Source: Shimia abyssi (GTDB lineage Bacteria; Pseudomonadota; Alphaproteobacteria; Rhodobacterales; Rhodobacteraceae). From it: a DNA stretch of 64,000 nucleotides. The position numbers and the translations under genes were made by a program. Location: NCBI RefSeq assembly GCF_003014475.1, contig NZ_PYGJ01000002.1, positions 310,001 through 374,000 on the forward strand, read 5' to 3'. Shown here one piece after another: positions 54,287 to 64,000 of this stretch. The notes beneath the pieces were generated by a model, which saw only the letters and a list, made by a program, of their open reading frames with translations, did no database searches and was not told the DNA's origin. The first letter of the stretch is position 1; the number at the start of each line of letters is the position of its first letter.

Positions 54287-55263
54287 TTCTTAGATTTCTT
54301 GGCCATTTTAGCGTCCTCAGACGCGGTTTCCACTTTGGCCTGCGCGGCACCCTTTTCCACACTGTCGTCGCCCTCGACCATCTCTGGTGCAGGCAAATCA
54401 CCTGCAACTGCTGGCGGCAAACCGAGCAACATCCGCGTGATAGTGATCAACTCACTACGCATCTCGGTACGTTTGGTCACACGGTCCAACATACCGTGAT
54501 CCAACAGGTATTCAGCCCGCTGAAATCCTTCGGGCAGTTTTTCACGAATAGTCTGCTCAATCACCCGAGGGCCCGCAAAACAGACCAACGCGTTAGGTTC
54601 GGAAATCTGCACATCCCCCAACATCGCATAAGACGCAGTTACCCCCCCGGTTGTCGGGTGCGTCAGCACCACGATATAGGGCAAGCCCGCCTCCTTCAGC
54701 ATCTGCACCGCCACGGTCGTGCGCGGCATCTGCATCAGGCTCAGAATGCCTTCTTGCATACGTGCACCACCGGCAGCCGAAAACAGGATCAAGGGACGCT
54801 TCAGTTCAACCGCGCGCTGCGCCGCTGCTATGATCGCATTGCCCACATACATGCCCATGGACCCACCCATGAACGAAAAATCCTGGCACGCGGCCACAAT
54901 GGGCGTGCGCCCAATTTCGCCTTCGACCACCAACATGGCCTCTTTTTCGCCGGTCTTCTTCTGGGCAGCCTTCATCCGGTCCGGATATTTTTTTTGATCG
55001 CGGAACTGCAACGGATCCGCTGTCGGCTCTGGCACGGCCACGTCGACAAATACGCCACCGTCAAACAACGCCTCAAACCGCGCGCGTGGCGTAATTCCCA
55101 TGTGGTGGTCGCACTGCGTACACACATTCAAGTTCGCTGACAGTTCGCGGTGAAACAACATCGTTCCGCATTCATCACATTTGGTCCAGAGGTTGTCCGG
55201 CACTTCGCGACGGGAAAAGATCGAGTTGATCCGGGGGCGGACGTAGTTGGTGATCCAGTTCAT
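54283..55263 (-). CDS. accD: Acetyl-CoA carboxylase, carboxyltransferase beta subunit
   Basis: 326 residues. N-terminal zinc ribbon with C29, C32, C48 and C51 (TKCDECGTMLFHREL, NVCTQCDHH), then the carboxyltransferase domain: FMGGSMGMYVGNAI, ILFSAAGGARMQEGILSLMQM, VLTHPTTGGVTASYAMLGDV and CFAGPRVIEQTI. A charged C-terminal tail of about 45 residues (rich in Glu, Ala and Lys) is longer than in E. coli but usual in alphaproteobacteria. Confidence 0.96.
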   Translation of the reverse strand: MNWITNYVRPRINSIFSRREVPDNLWTKCDECGTMLFHRELSANLNVCTQCDHHMGITPRARFEALFDGGVFVDVAVPEPTADPLQFRDQKKYPDRMKAAQKKTGEKEAMLVVEGEIGRTPIVAACQDFSFMGGSMGMYVGNAIIAAAQRAVELKRPLILFSAAGGARMQEGILSLMQMPRTTVAVQMLKEAGLPYIVVLTHPTTGGVTASYAMLGDVQISEPNALVCFAGPRVIEQTIREKLPEGFQRAEYLLDHGMLDRVTKRTEMRSELITITRMLLGLPPAVAGDLPAPEMVEGDDSVEKGAAQAKVETASEDAKMAKKSKK

Positions 55264-55327
55264 GGGCCTTTTTGCCTTTCGGGGTTCTCAACACGCTTGA
55301 AATAAGACGCTACGTCAGGAATTGCAA

Positions 55328-56209
55328 TCAGCGTCGCACCGCCACTCGCGCGGCCAACCACGCACACAACAACACGCCGCCCTCTACTGGCATCAACGCC
55401 ATAAGTATTTCGGTGTCCTCGGGACCAAAGGGGAACGTATACAATGCTAGACCGTCCCAATACCCATTAGTTGCAGCAAGGCTCATCGCTACAAAATTAT
55501 TCACCACATGCAGAACAATCGCCGGGGCCAGCGTGCCAGTGCGGGCCGTCAGGTCTGCGGCAACCAATCCAAAGGCGACCGCCCAGATCACCAGCCATAT
55601 GGCCACATCGCCGTAAACTTCAACATCATAATGCAGCACTCCAAACAACAGACTCGGCAACACCATCCAAATCAAGGGAGAGCGAAAACGGGCCGCCAAC
55701 TGGCTCTGCAAATATCCGCGAAACACCAGCTCCTCTGCCCCACATTGCAGAATCAGCAAACCAAGGCTCAGTGGCAAAAGCCGCAACCACAGCCCCCAAT
55801 CCATCGCCCGCTCCGGTGTCACTTCCTCAGGCGATGGCACCAAAAACAGCACCACATAGAGAATGACACAGGCCTTCAACACCTGACGCCCCTGCGTCAC
55901 GAAAGCGAGCCGTGGGCCTAATAACGAGCGCAAAGATCGCCCATGCACCAAGGCCAACGCCAACCACAACGCGGCGACCATACAAGAGAAGCTGCCCAGC
56001 AACAGCGCCATACCGCGCACCGTAGTACCTTGGGCAATTTCGTGGATGACAGACGGGCCGCCCAACTGTGTAACCAACACCCCAAACCAGGCGAAATTCA
56101 GTACGATCACCGCAACCACCATGACCACCAGCCCCATTCCCAATTGCATCAGTGACGCAGACGAGCGGGCCGGTTCGATAAGGATATCATGAGGGCGATA
56201 GGCGTTCAT
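55328..56209 (-). CDS. CPBP family intramembrane metalloprotease
   Basis: 293 residues with about eight membrane segments. The three CPBP (ABI) motifs are intact: CGAEELVFRGYLQSQL, FGVLHYDVEVYGD and VLHVVNNFVAM, giving the paired Glu and the His residues of the active site. Relatives process prenylated or peptide substrates or act in bacteriocin immunity; no clue here. It precedes accD by 64 bases on the same strand. Confidence 0.88.
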   Translation of the reverse strand: MNAYRPHDILIEPARSSASLMQLGMGLVVMVVAVIVLNFAWFGVLVTQLGGPSVIHEIAQGTTVRGMALLLGSFSCMVAALWLALALVHGRSLRSLLGPRLAFVTQGRQVLKACVILYVVLFLVPSPEEVTPERAMDWGLWLRLLPLSLGLLILQCGAEELVFRGYLQSQLAARFRSPLIWMVLPSLLFGVLHYDVEVYGDVAIWLVIWAVAFGLVAADLTARTGTLAPAIVLHVVNNFVAMSLAATNGYWDGLALYTFPFGPEDTEILMALMPVEGGVLLCAWLAARVAVRR

Positions 56210-56393
56210 GGCGACGACCTACAGCGAAATCAATTGAAATCGCAACAAAATACCCGCACACCCCTTGCTCAAATCGAAAATAGGCGTTTGTTTGATGGCA
56301 ACCATTTGGGTAAATAACAAAAAAGCCGGCGCCACTTTGTTGCGTTCGGAGACAAATCAACCACACGACGGATGACGTCGGATCAACAGGGGC

Positions 56394-57167
56394 ATGATGG
56401 CGCTAGGAAGCAATATCTTACAGCGATTTTATCAGCGGGGCGTTTCTCGTTACTGGGCGCATCTCGCGCGTCGCGCGGAGCGGACCGATCTAGAAGCGTT
56501 GCGTAGCCAGCGTCGCCGTGCACGCAACCTGCGTCAACATCTCGATACGCTGATTTCCACGGCGGAAAGCCGTTTGGCGCTGCCCATCATCGGCTCGAAC
56601 TCTTTTCCAAAACCTCACGGTACCGATTGGGCGTGGCGCCCGGAACTCTGGCGCGAACCAACCCCAACCAAGGGTATTGCAGCAGTGGGGAACAAAGAAC
56701 GACTGGGTACAGAAGTAACCCTGTTTCATGATTGCCGCATTTCAGAGCTTACATTGCGCCAACTACGAAACAACCGCCAGCGCGACCTGGCTCCTTTTGG
56801 CATTCGTATGGATGTTTTCCGCTTTGACGGTTCCTTTTTGTCCCTCGTGGTCGATCTCCCACCAGAGGCGGCACAGGATCTGCGGCGCAGCCATGTGATC
56901 CGCATCGATACCATTGTCGAAATGGAAAAACCGCTCGAAATCTTTGCCCGCCTCAATATCCGCCACGGTCCTAACACCGAACAGATCGTGCGCGAACTCC
57001 CTCTCTCCAAAGAAGACATCCGCGTGGAGTTTGATCTGGCCTATTCCAACCTCAATGAAAAGCGGGTCGAACAGCTTTGGCTAGACCTGATTTTTGAGGG
57101 GCCGGAAATGAACCAAGTCATCCTGTGCGACCTCACCCTCAGCCGCCGCCCCCGCGCCGAATTCTGA
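56394..57167 (+). CDS. DUF6478-like protein of unknown function
   Basis: 257 residues. N-terminal basic helical region (RYWAHLARRAERTDLEALRSQRRRARNLR in two blocks, likely a coiled coil), then a beta-rich domain including PHGTDWAWRPELW, LFHDCRISELTLRQL and RRSHVIRIDTIVEME. The GTDWAWRPELW motif is one I associate with the roseobacter family DUF6478; I am fairly, not fully, sure. No catalytic motif, signal peptide or membrane helix. The next gene follows after 22 bases and may be a partner. Confidence 0.7.
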   Translation: MMALGSNILQRFYQRGVSRYWAHLARRAERTDLEALRSQRRRARNLRQHLDTLISTAESRLALPIIGSNSFPKPHGTDWAWRPELWREPTPTKGIAAVGNKERLGTEVTLFHDCRISELTLRQLRNNRQRDLAPFGIRMDVFRFDGSFLSLVVDLPPEAAQDLRRSHVIRIDTIVEMEKPLEIFARLNIRHGPNTEQIVRELPLSKEDIRVEFDLAYSNLNEKRVEQLWLDLIFEGPEMNQVILCDLTLSRRPRAEF

Positions 57168-57189
57168 CCCTATCTCAGGAGCCCATCCC

Positions 57190-57564
57190 ATGAGCCACAT
57201 AACCCTGACCAAGACCCGACTTTTCGAAGGCGTCTGGGAGGGCGTGTTGCGCGTTGAAGGCGGTGATGACGCACCGACTTTGGACGTCACATATCTCGAC
57301 AATCCCGTGCCAGATGTCACGGTTGCCAAACGGGAAGACGGCGAAGGATGGGCCGTGCAAGTCCCGATCCCGGTCGAAGCACTGTGTGACGGGGCGCAAA
57401 CCATTCTGATAAATGACCAATCCAGCGGTGAAAGGCTGGAGAGCATCACCTTTATTTCCGGCGAAGCGCTGGCCGATGATCTGCGGGCAGAACTCGATCT
57501 GTTGCGGGCAGAACTCGACATGCTCAAGCGCGCCTTTCGTCGGCATTGCGTCGAAACGATGTAA
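57190..57564 (+). CDS. Hypothetical protein with C-terminal coiled coil
   Basis: 124 residues. A small beta domain (WEGVLRVEGGDDAPTLDVTY and GWAVQVPIPVEALCDGAQTI) leads to a Leu-heptad helix (LADDLRAELDLLRAELDMLKRAF) expected to form a coiled coil. The duplicated LRAELDLL/LRAELDML unit comes from a 15-base tandem repeat in the DNA. CAGGAG precedes the ATG. I know no function; position suggests it acts with the preceding DUF6478-like protein. Confidence 0.68.
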   Translation: MSHITLTKTRLFEGVWEGVLRVEGGDDAPTLDVTYLDNPVPDVTVAKREDGEGWAVQVPIPVEALCDGAQTILINDQSSGERLESITFISGEALADDLRAELDLLRAELDMLKRAFRRHCVETM

Positions 57565-59966
<2,402 letters not shown>

Positions 59967-60038
59967 TCTGCAATCAAACGGCAAGGCGGAGCTTAAATAG
60001 GCGTGATCAACTTGTTGAAGACGCCAGCACACTCGATG

Positions 60039-60977
60039 CTAGAATCTCACAGCGCCTTGGGCAGCTGCACCGGACAATGGCGCCATGATCCGCTCCGCTT
60101 CCGCACTCAGCGCCTCAGCCAGACGCCCACTCCCCGGTCGCCGCTCCGGCCCTTGCGGTTGGATCAGAGCAAGGGACCGCATGGCCATTGGCGAAGCGAT
60201 TGGGCGCAGCGAAATATCATCGCGCCGGATTGCCTCTGCCGCCGCATAAACCTGCGGCAGCACGGCCACGCCTGAACCAGCCGCCGCCATCAATCGCACC
60301 GCATCCAGGCTGGTCCCTTCATATTCATCCGACACATGCGCGCCAGCCGCCTCGGCCAAGGCCGCAACGATCAACGACAGCCTGTGTCGGCGTCCAAGCG
60401 TCAGAATGGTACGCCCTGCCAAGACTCCGGGCTCAACCGGCCCCTCGCCTGCAAGTTCATCATCTCGTGCCACGGCAATCCACAACGTTTCATCAAATAA
60501 ATGCATCTTGCGCGTCCCCGGATGATCCTCGGGGGTGGACAAGATCATATCTAGCCGCCCTGTGCTCAGCCCCTCTTCCAGATCCTGTGTCGCCTCTTCG
60601 CGCACCACCAACCGAAACTCAGGATACTGCCGATGCAACCCGGCAACGATCCTTGGCAATAGATACGGCCCAACCGACGGTAAAATCCCAAACCGCAATC
60701 GCCCCTCGAAAATGCCATTGCCGCGAACCGAGGCCCGCAAATCTTCCATGTCGTGCAAAATCCGCCGCGCGCGCCGTACAATGTCTGCCCCACCCGAGGT
60801 CACGATGGCACCGCGCCGCCCCCGGTTAAAGACCCGCACCCCCAATGCCTCCTCGGCTTCAGCCACCTGCGCCGACAGGCTCGGCTGGCTGACATTTAAC
60901 CGTGCTGCCGCCAGTCCGAACTGGCCGGTTTCTGCAACCGAAACCAAATACTCTAACTGACGCAATGTCGGCTTCAT
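60039..60977 (-). CDS. OxyR-like LysR-type regulator without cysteines
   Basis: 312 residues. N-terminal winged helix (LRQLEYLVSVAETGQFGLAA; VSQPSLSAQVAEAEEALGVR) and an effector domain closest to OxyR (GILPSVGPYLLPRIVAGLHRQYPEF). OxyR senses peroxide through a Cys in a GHCLRDQ motif; here that place reads RRHRLSL, and the whole protein has no Cys at all, so it cannot sense peroxide that way. Divergent from sbtA across 120 bases with a clear operator. Confidence 0.88.
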   Translation of the reverse strand: MKPTLRQLEYLVSVAETGQFGLAAARLNVSQPSLSAQVAEAEEALGVRVFNRGRRGAIVTSGGADIVRRARRILHDMEDLRASVRGNGIFEGRLRFGILPSVGPYLLPRIVAGLHRQYPEFRLVVREEATQDLEEGLSTGRLDMILSTPEDHPGTRKMHLFDETLWIAVARDDELAGEGPVEPGVLAGRTILTLGRRHRLSLIVAALAEAAGAHVSDEYEGTSLDAVRLMAAAGSGVAVLPQVYAAAEAIRRDDISLRPIASPMAMRSLALIQPQGPERRPGSGRLAEALSAEAERIMAPLSGAAAQGAVRF

Positions 60978-60988
60978 TAATCTGCCCC

Positions 60989-61013
60989 TTTACATAGGTA
61001 AATCCTATGTAAA
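60989..61013. promoter_or_regulatory. LysR/OxyR-type operator between the regulator and sbtA
   Basis: TTTACATAGG and CCTATGTAAA form a perfect 10-bp inverted repeat around TAAAT. It contains ATAG-N7-CTAT, the half-operator of OxyR proteins and a T-N11-A LysR box. It sits 12 bases upstream of the regulator start and 85 bases upstream of sbtA, well placed for autoregulation and control of the transporter. Confidence 0.75.
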
Positions 61014-61097
61014 ATACTGTTTTAATATATTGGATCAATTGAAATCTGCAACTTATCCCCGACGGAATGCCAGAACACGCGCCAAGGGACCAAACAC

Positions 61098-62069
61098 ATG
61101 ACAGCAATTTTTGACACACTCGCGACCAACCTGCTGGTCCCGACCATTCTCTTTTTCCTGTTAGGCCTCATTGCTGCTGTCATGCGCTCTGATCTCTCAA
61201 TCCCGGACGGCGCGGCCAAGCTCATGTCGATCTACCTGCTGTTTGCCATCGGTTTCAAAGGCGGGGTTAGCATTTCAGGCAGCGGAATCACCCCTCAGGT
61301 CATCGGAACACTCGCCGCCGGCGCGGTGCTCTCCTTTGCCATGCCGTTCATCGCCTTTGCGCTCCTGCGCTTCATGACCCGGCTTGACACTTTAAACGCC
61401 GCCGCCGTCGCCGGACATTACGGCTCGATCTCTATCGTGACATTTGTAACGGCCTCTAACCTGCTCGAAGGGCGCGGCATTGATGCCGAAGGTTACATCG
61501 TCGCGGTTGCCGCCGTTATGGAAGTACCCGCTATCATGTCGGCCCTCTGGCTCGCCGCGCGCGGCACTGGCGGCGCAAAGCTGAGCCCGGCGCTTATTCG
61601 CGACATCCTTGGCAATGGCTCGATCGTGCTTTTGATTGGCGCATTCGCAATTGGCGCAATCACTGGACAAGATGGTTTGGAGCAGATCGACGAATTTATC
61701 GTTGTACCCTTCACGGGCGTTCTGTGCCTCTTCCTGCTCGATATGGGTCTTTCCGCGGGTCGCTCGATCATGAACCACCGCGATGACGTATCGCTCAGTC
61801 TTGTGGCCTTTGGCTGCGTCATGCCTGTCATCGGATCGCTGCTTGGGCTCATCTCGGCGCTTGTGGTCGGCTTGTCCCCCGGCGGCACGTTCCTGCTGAT
61901 GACGCTTGCGGCCTCGGCATCCTATATTGCAGTCCCCGCTGCCTTGCGTATCGCCCTGCCTGATGCGCGCCCCGGCATTTACCTGACACTCTCTCTTGGC
62001 ATCACCTTCCCGTTCAACCTCACCATCGGCCTCCCGCTCTACAGCACAATTGCCATGTGGTTTGTTTAA
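61098..62069 (+). CDS. sbtA: SbtA-family sodium-dependent bicarbonate transporter-like permease
   Basis: 323 residues with about ten membrane helices in two inverted halves. Family marks: LVPTILFFLLGLIAAVMRSDL, LYLLFAIGFKGG-like segment (LLFAIGFKGGVSISG), AAAVAGHYGSISIVTFVTA and LAASASYIAVPAALRIALPDA. In cyanobacteria SbtA imports bicarbonate with sodium; the substrate in heterotrophic roseobacters is less sure. No SbtB-type PII partner gene follows within the window. Confidence 0.88.
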   Translation: MTAIFDTLATNLLVPTILFFLLGLIAAVMRSDLSIPDGAAKLMSIYLLFAIGFKGGVSISGSGITPQVIGTLAAGAVLSFAMPFIAFALLRFMTRLDTLNAAAVAGHYGSISIVTFVTASNLLEGRGIDAEGYIVAVAAVMEVPAIMSALWLAARGTGGAKLSPALIRDILGNGSIVLLIGAFAIGAITGQDGLEQIDEFIVVPFTGVLCLFLLDMGLSAGRSIMNHRDDVSLSLVAFGCVMPVIGSLLGLISALVVGLSPGGTFLLMTLAASASYIAVPAALRIALPDARPGIYLTLSLGITFPFNLTIGLPLYSTIAMWFV

Positions 62070-62362
62070 AACCTCAACTATGCCTTCCCCGTCAGCCCTA
62101 ATGAAACTATCGCCTTGTGAACCATCTGGATTGAAAACAAACTGAAACAGACCTTCGCGCTCCGCTGCGCGAAGGTCGCTTGTGCGAAGGCGGTACACAC
62201 CGCGTTCTACTGATAATCTCGCGGCCATAAACAACTGTTTCCCTGTTTCCACGTCGCAAACGATGCGCAACAAATCCCTGATATTGTCCGCCCATTGCCC
62301 TCATCTTGCCTGATTTGGCCGCGATACCTGATCCTCGAAGAAGAACTCAGAAGGACCGAATG
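62070..62362. other. 293-base gap between sbtA and the LysR gene
   Basis: Contains the stem-loop annotated at 62150-62177. The remainder upstream of the LysR gene is assumed to hold its promoter; I see no clear elements. Confidence 0.4.
62150..62177 (+). terminator. 11-bp stem-loop after sbtA
   Basis: GACCTTCGCGC pairs exactly with GCGCGAAGGTC around TCCGCT. It lies 80 bases after sbtA. There is no T-run, so it may be a weak or factor-assisted terminator. Confidence 0.55.
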
Positions 62363-63268
62363 ATGGATCGCCTGACCGAAATGGAAGCTTTTGCCACCGT
62401 GGTGGATCAGGGTGGCTTCACGGATGCCGCCAAGAAAATGGGCATCTCCAAATCCGCCGTGTCCAAGCACGTCTCAAGCCTTGAGGCCCGCCTTGGTGCA
62501 CGCCTCCTGAACCGGACAACGCGCCGCGTAAGCCCGACCGAAATTGGTCTTGCCTATTACGACCGTGCCCGCCGTGTCCTCAATGATGCCGGCGAGGCCG
62601 ACGCGCTTGTCACCTCGATGCAATCCGCGCCTTCGGGTCTCTTGCGCATCTCCGTCGCAACCGACTTTGGTGTCAATCACCTAAGCCCGGTTCTGGGCGA
62701 ATTCCTCAACGAATTCACGGACATCACTGTCAACATGGTTCTCAACAACCGCTATGTTGAGCTGATTTCCGAAGGCTTTGACATGGCCATCCGTATCGGT
62801 GAACTCGAAGACAGCACGCTACGCGCTCGCAAGCTGACCGAGACCACTAAACGTATGATCGCCAGCCCCGAATACTTCAAACGCTACGGCCGTCCGCAGA
62901 AAATCGACGATCTCAACGATCACAAACTTCTGCATTATTCCAGCCAATCCAATGGCGCTGTGTGGAAACTGACCGCTCCTTCGGGTGAAAAACGTCAGGT
63001 GCGCACTGCTGGGTGGCTCTCGGTCAATGACGGTCAGTCGCTGTTGAACGCAGCTGTCGCAGGTCTTGGCATCGCATACTTGCCCAGCTTCCTCTATGCC
63101 GACGCACTAGAGCAGGGACTAGTCGAAGACGCCATTCCAGACCTGCCCATGGAAACCCAAGGTATCTACGCCGTTTATCCTCCGGGTCGGTTCACTCAGC
63201 CCAAGGTACGCGCCTTCATAGATTTCCTGGTACACGCATTTGCCGACAAGGGCCCAAGCGCCTGGTAA
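62363..63268 (+). CDS. LysR-type transcriptional regulator (CrgA-like)
   Basis: 301 residues. DNA-binding domain DRLTEMEAFATVVDQGGFTDAAKKMGISKSAVSKHVSSLEARLGARL (several blocks) and NRTTRRVSPTEIG, then an effector domain with LLRISVATDFGVNHLSPVLGEF, DMAIRIGELEDSTLRARKL and VAGLGIAYLPSFL. This is the subgroup of LysR proteins often called CrgA/PP_0611-like. AAGGA lies 7 bases before the second of two adjacent ATGs, which I take as start. Target unknown; sbtA is the nearest upstream gene but on the same strand. Confidence 0.88.
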   Translation: MDRLTEMEAFATVVDQGGFTDAAKKMGISKSAVSKHVSSLEARLGARLLNRTTRRVSPTEIGLAYYDRARRVLNDAGEADALVTSMQSAPSGLLRISVATDFGVNHLSPVLGEFLNEFTDITVNMVLNNRYVELISEGFDMAIRIGELEDSTLRARKLTETTKRMIASPEYFKRYGRPQKIDDLNDHKLLHYSSQSNGAVWKLTAPSGEKRQVRTAGWLSVNDGQSLLNAAVAGLGIAYLPSFLYADALEQGLVEDAIPDLPMETQGIYAVYPPGRFTQPKVRAFIDFLVHAFADKGPSAW

Positions 63269-63322
63269 ACCTCACGAAACCCTGACGATTTCCCCTGGCT
63301 TTCCCGATGAAAGCTCACTACT

Positions 63323-63353
63323 GACCCGGTCCCCTTGGCCCGGGTCTTTTTTT
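63323..63353 (+). terminator. Intrinsic terminator after the LysR gene
   Basis: GACCCGG pairs with CCGGGTC and is followed by seven T. It lies 54 bases past the stop in the convergent gap with the OmpA-family gene. Confidence 0.85.
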
Positions 63354-63374
63354 GCCAGAAACAACCGGCTCAGC

Positions 63375-64000
63375 CTATTTCGTATTCAACAATACCGCCT
63401 CAACCCGCCGGTTGGCATTGCGTCCGGCCTCCGTAAGGTTAGACGCAATTGGCGACAAAAAACCAACCCCGCGCGCCTCCAATTGTGATTCGCCGACGCC
63501 ATGAACCTCAACCAATCGCGTGCGCACCGAAGTCGCCCGTCGCCGCGACAGCTCAGTGTTATTCTGCAAAGACCCTTCGCTGTCCGTGTGCCCCACCAGC
63601 GCAACACGTCGCTCTGCATCGTCATTCAGATATGTCGCCAACGCCGCCAGCGACCCAAACGGTCCCTCGCCCAACTGTGACGAGCCGGTTTCAAACACCA
63701 GATCGGACAAAACAATGTGTCCAGTTCTCTCCAAAACCAGCGAAATATCACTTGCCTCAACCACCGCCGGGCGCAGATCCCGACCATCATCGGCCTGAAC
63801 CGGCACACCAACATGCGGTGCCTCTTCCAAAACCGGAGCAGTCGATTCTGCCACCACTCGCACGGAATCGATCATCAACTGCGGGGCCACCTCAATTATT
63901 TGCACCATCCCCGCCTGCGCAGTCCGGCTGACCAGAATACCAATGGCTTCTGGTCCGGCATCTGCCTCTCGCGACCCTGCCAAAAACCGAAAATCGGCCA
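63375..64000 (-). CDS. OmpA-family protein, C-terminal part (gene runs off the window)
   Basis: The frame stays open to the window edge, so only the last ~208 residues are seen. The final ~110 form an OmpA peptidoglycan-binding domain: LVFETGSSQLGEGPFGSLAALATYL, RVALVGHTDSEGSLQNNTELSRRRATSVR (two blocks) and NRRVEAVLL, with the meso-diaminopimelate-binding Asp/Arg positions in place (HTDSEG, SRRRA). The part before it is low in recognisable motifs. It probably anchors the outer membrane to the cell wall. Confidence 0.85.
   Translation of the reverse strand, partial: ADFRFLAGSREADAGPEAIGILVSRTAQAGMVQIIEVAPQLMIDSVRVVAESTAPVLEEAPHVGVPVQADDGRDLRPAVVEASDISLVLERTGHIVLSDLVFETGSSQLGEGPFGSLAALATYLNDDAERRVALVGHTDSEGSLQNNTELSRRRATSVRTRLVEVHGVGESQLEARGVGFLSPIASNLTEAGRNANRRVEAVLLNTK

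Noticed and set aside
62107..62304. Minus-strand frame between sbtA and the LysR gene
   Set aside because: Spans the 11-bp stem-loop and the likely LysR promoter; Arg/Ser-rich shadow.

Overview
The window reads as chromosome of a marine alphaproteobacterium of the Rhodobacteraceae (Roseobacter group). The pointers are the protein sequences throughout (BioMNY, UrtABCDE, NasTS and a DUF6478-like protein of roseobacter type), a moderately GC-rich base composition, and scattered intergenic elements of the CAAAATAC-CCGGGG type that I associate with this family. I see no rRNA, tRNA, CRISPR array, prophage or insertion sequence. The first gene (gamma-glutamyltransferase) and the last (OmpA-family) are cut by the window edges.

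Layout. 1-4453: a mixed stretch with ggt, thpR, a 2-hydroxyacid dehydrogenase, an SH3-like secreted protein, a PhnD-like protein and rpe. 4740-12118: a urease cluster, ureD-A-B-C-E-F-G, into which five extra genes are inserted (a 54-residue membrane peptide, a Lys/Ala/Pro/Thr-rich protein, a secreted protein, a DUF1127 protein and a small membrane protein). 12232-16806: the biotin ECF transporter bioMNY followed by an AMP-forming acyl-CoA ligase and a thiolase. 16923-19506: ilvD and a VOC protein. 19929-26089: the urea ABC transporter urtABCDE. 26157-27738: a sulfotransferase-like gene and an SDR dehydrogenase. 27925-39605: a complete nitrate assimilation locus, nasT-nasS, then an RNA leader with two hairpins and a terminator, then nrtA-nrtB-nrtC-nirB-nirD-nasA. 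39633-47852 (minus strand): a phosphodiesterase, an oligopeptide-type ABC transporter and a CocE-like serine hydrolase. 48179-49930: rsgA and a TRIC/UPF0126 channel. 49923-52705: a three-subunit flavin/iron-sulfur dehydrogenase of HcnABC type. 53012-56209: folC, accD and a CPBP protease. 56394-64000: two unnamed roseobacter-type proteins, fadH, an OxyR-like regulator divergent from sbtA, a LysR regulator and an OmpA-domain gene.

How the genes work together. About half the window is one nitrogen theme: urea is imported by Urt and hydrolysed by Ure; nitrate is imported by Nrt, reduced to nitrite by NasA and to ammonium by NirBD. The clearest regulatory device is the nas leader. NasS (sensor without signal peptide) and NasT (ANTAR RNA-binding antiterminator) lie immediately upstream of a leader with a textbook ANTAR-type hairpin (loop AAAGAC), a second hexaloop hairpin and a strong intrinsic terminator. 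Both nitrogen-substrate binding-protein genes (urtA and nrtA) are followed by long perfect hairpins before the permease gene. A second well-defined regulatory element is a 10-bp perfect inverted repeat containing ATAG-N7-CTAT between the Cys-less OxyR-like gene and sbtA.

No wholly new system is evident. The parts I could not explain from known families are the extra genes in the urease cluster, the five GANTC sites clustered upstream of the HcnABC-like operon, and the GCTCAA motif repeated at exact 30-bp intervals upstream of ureD.
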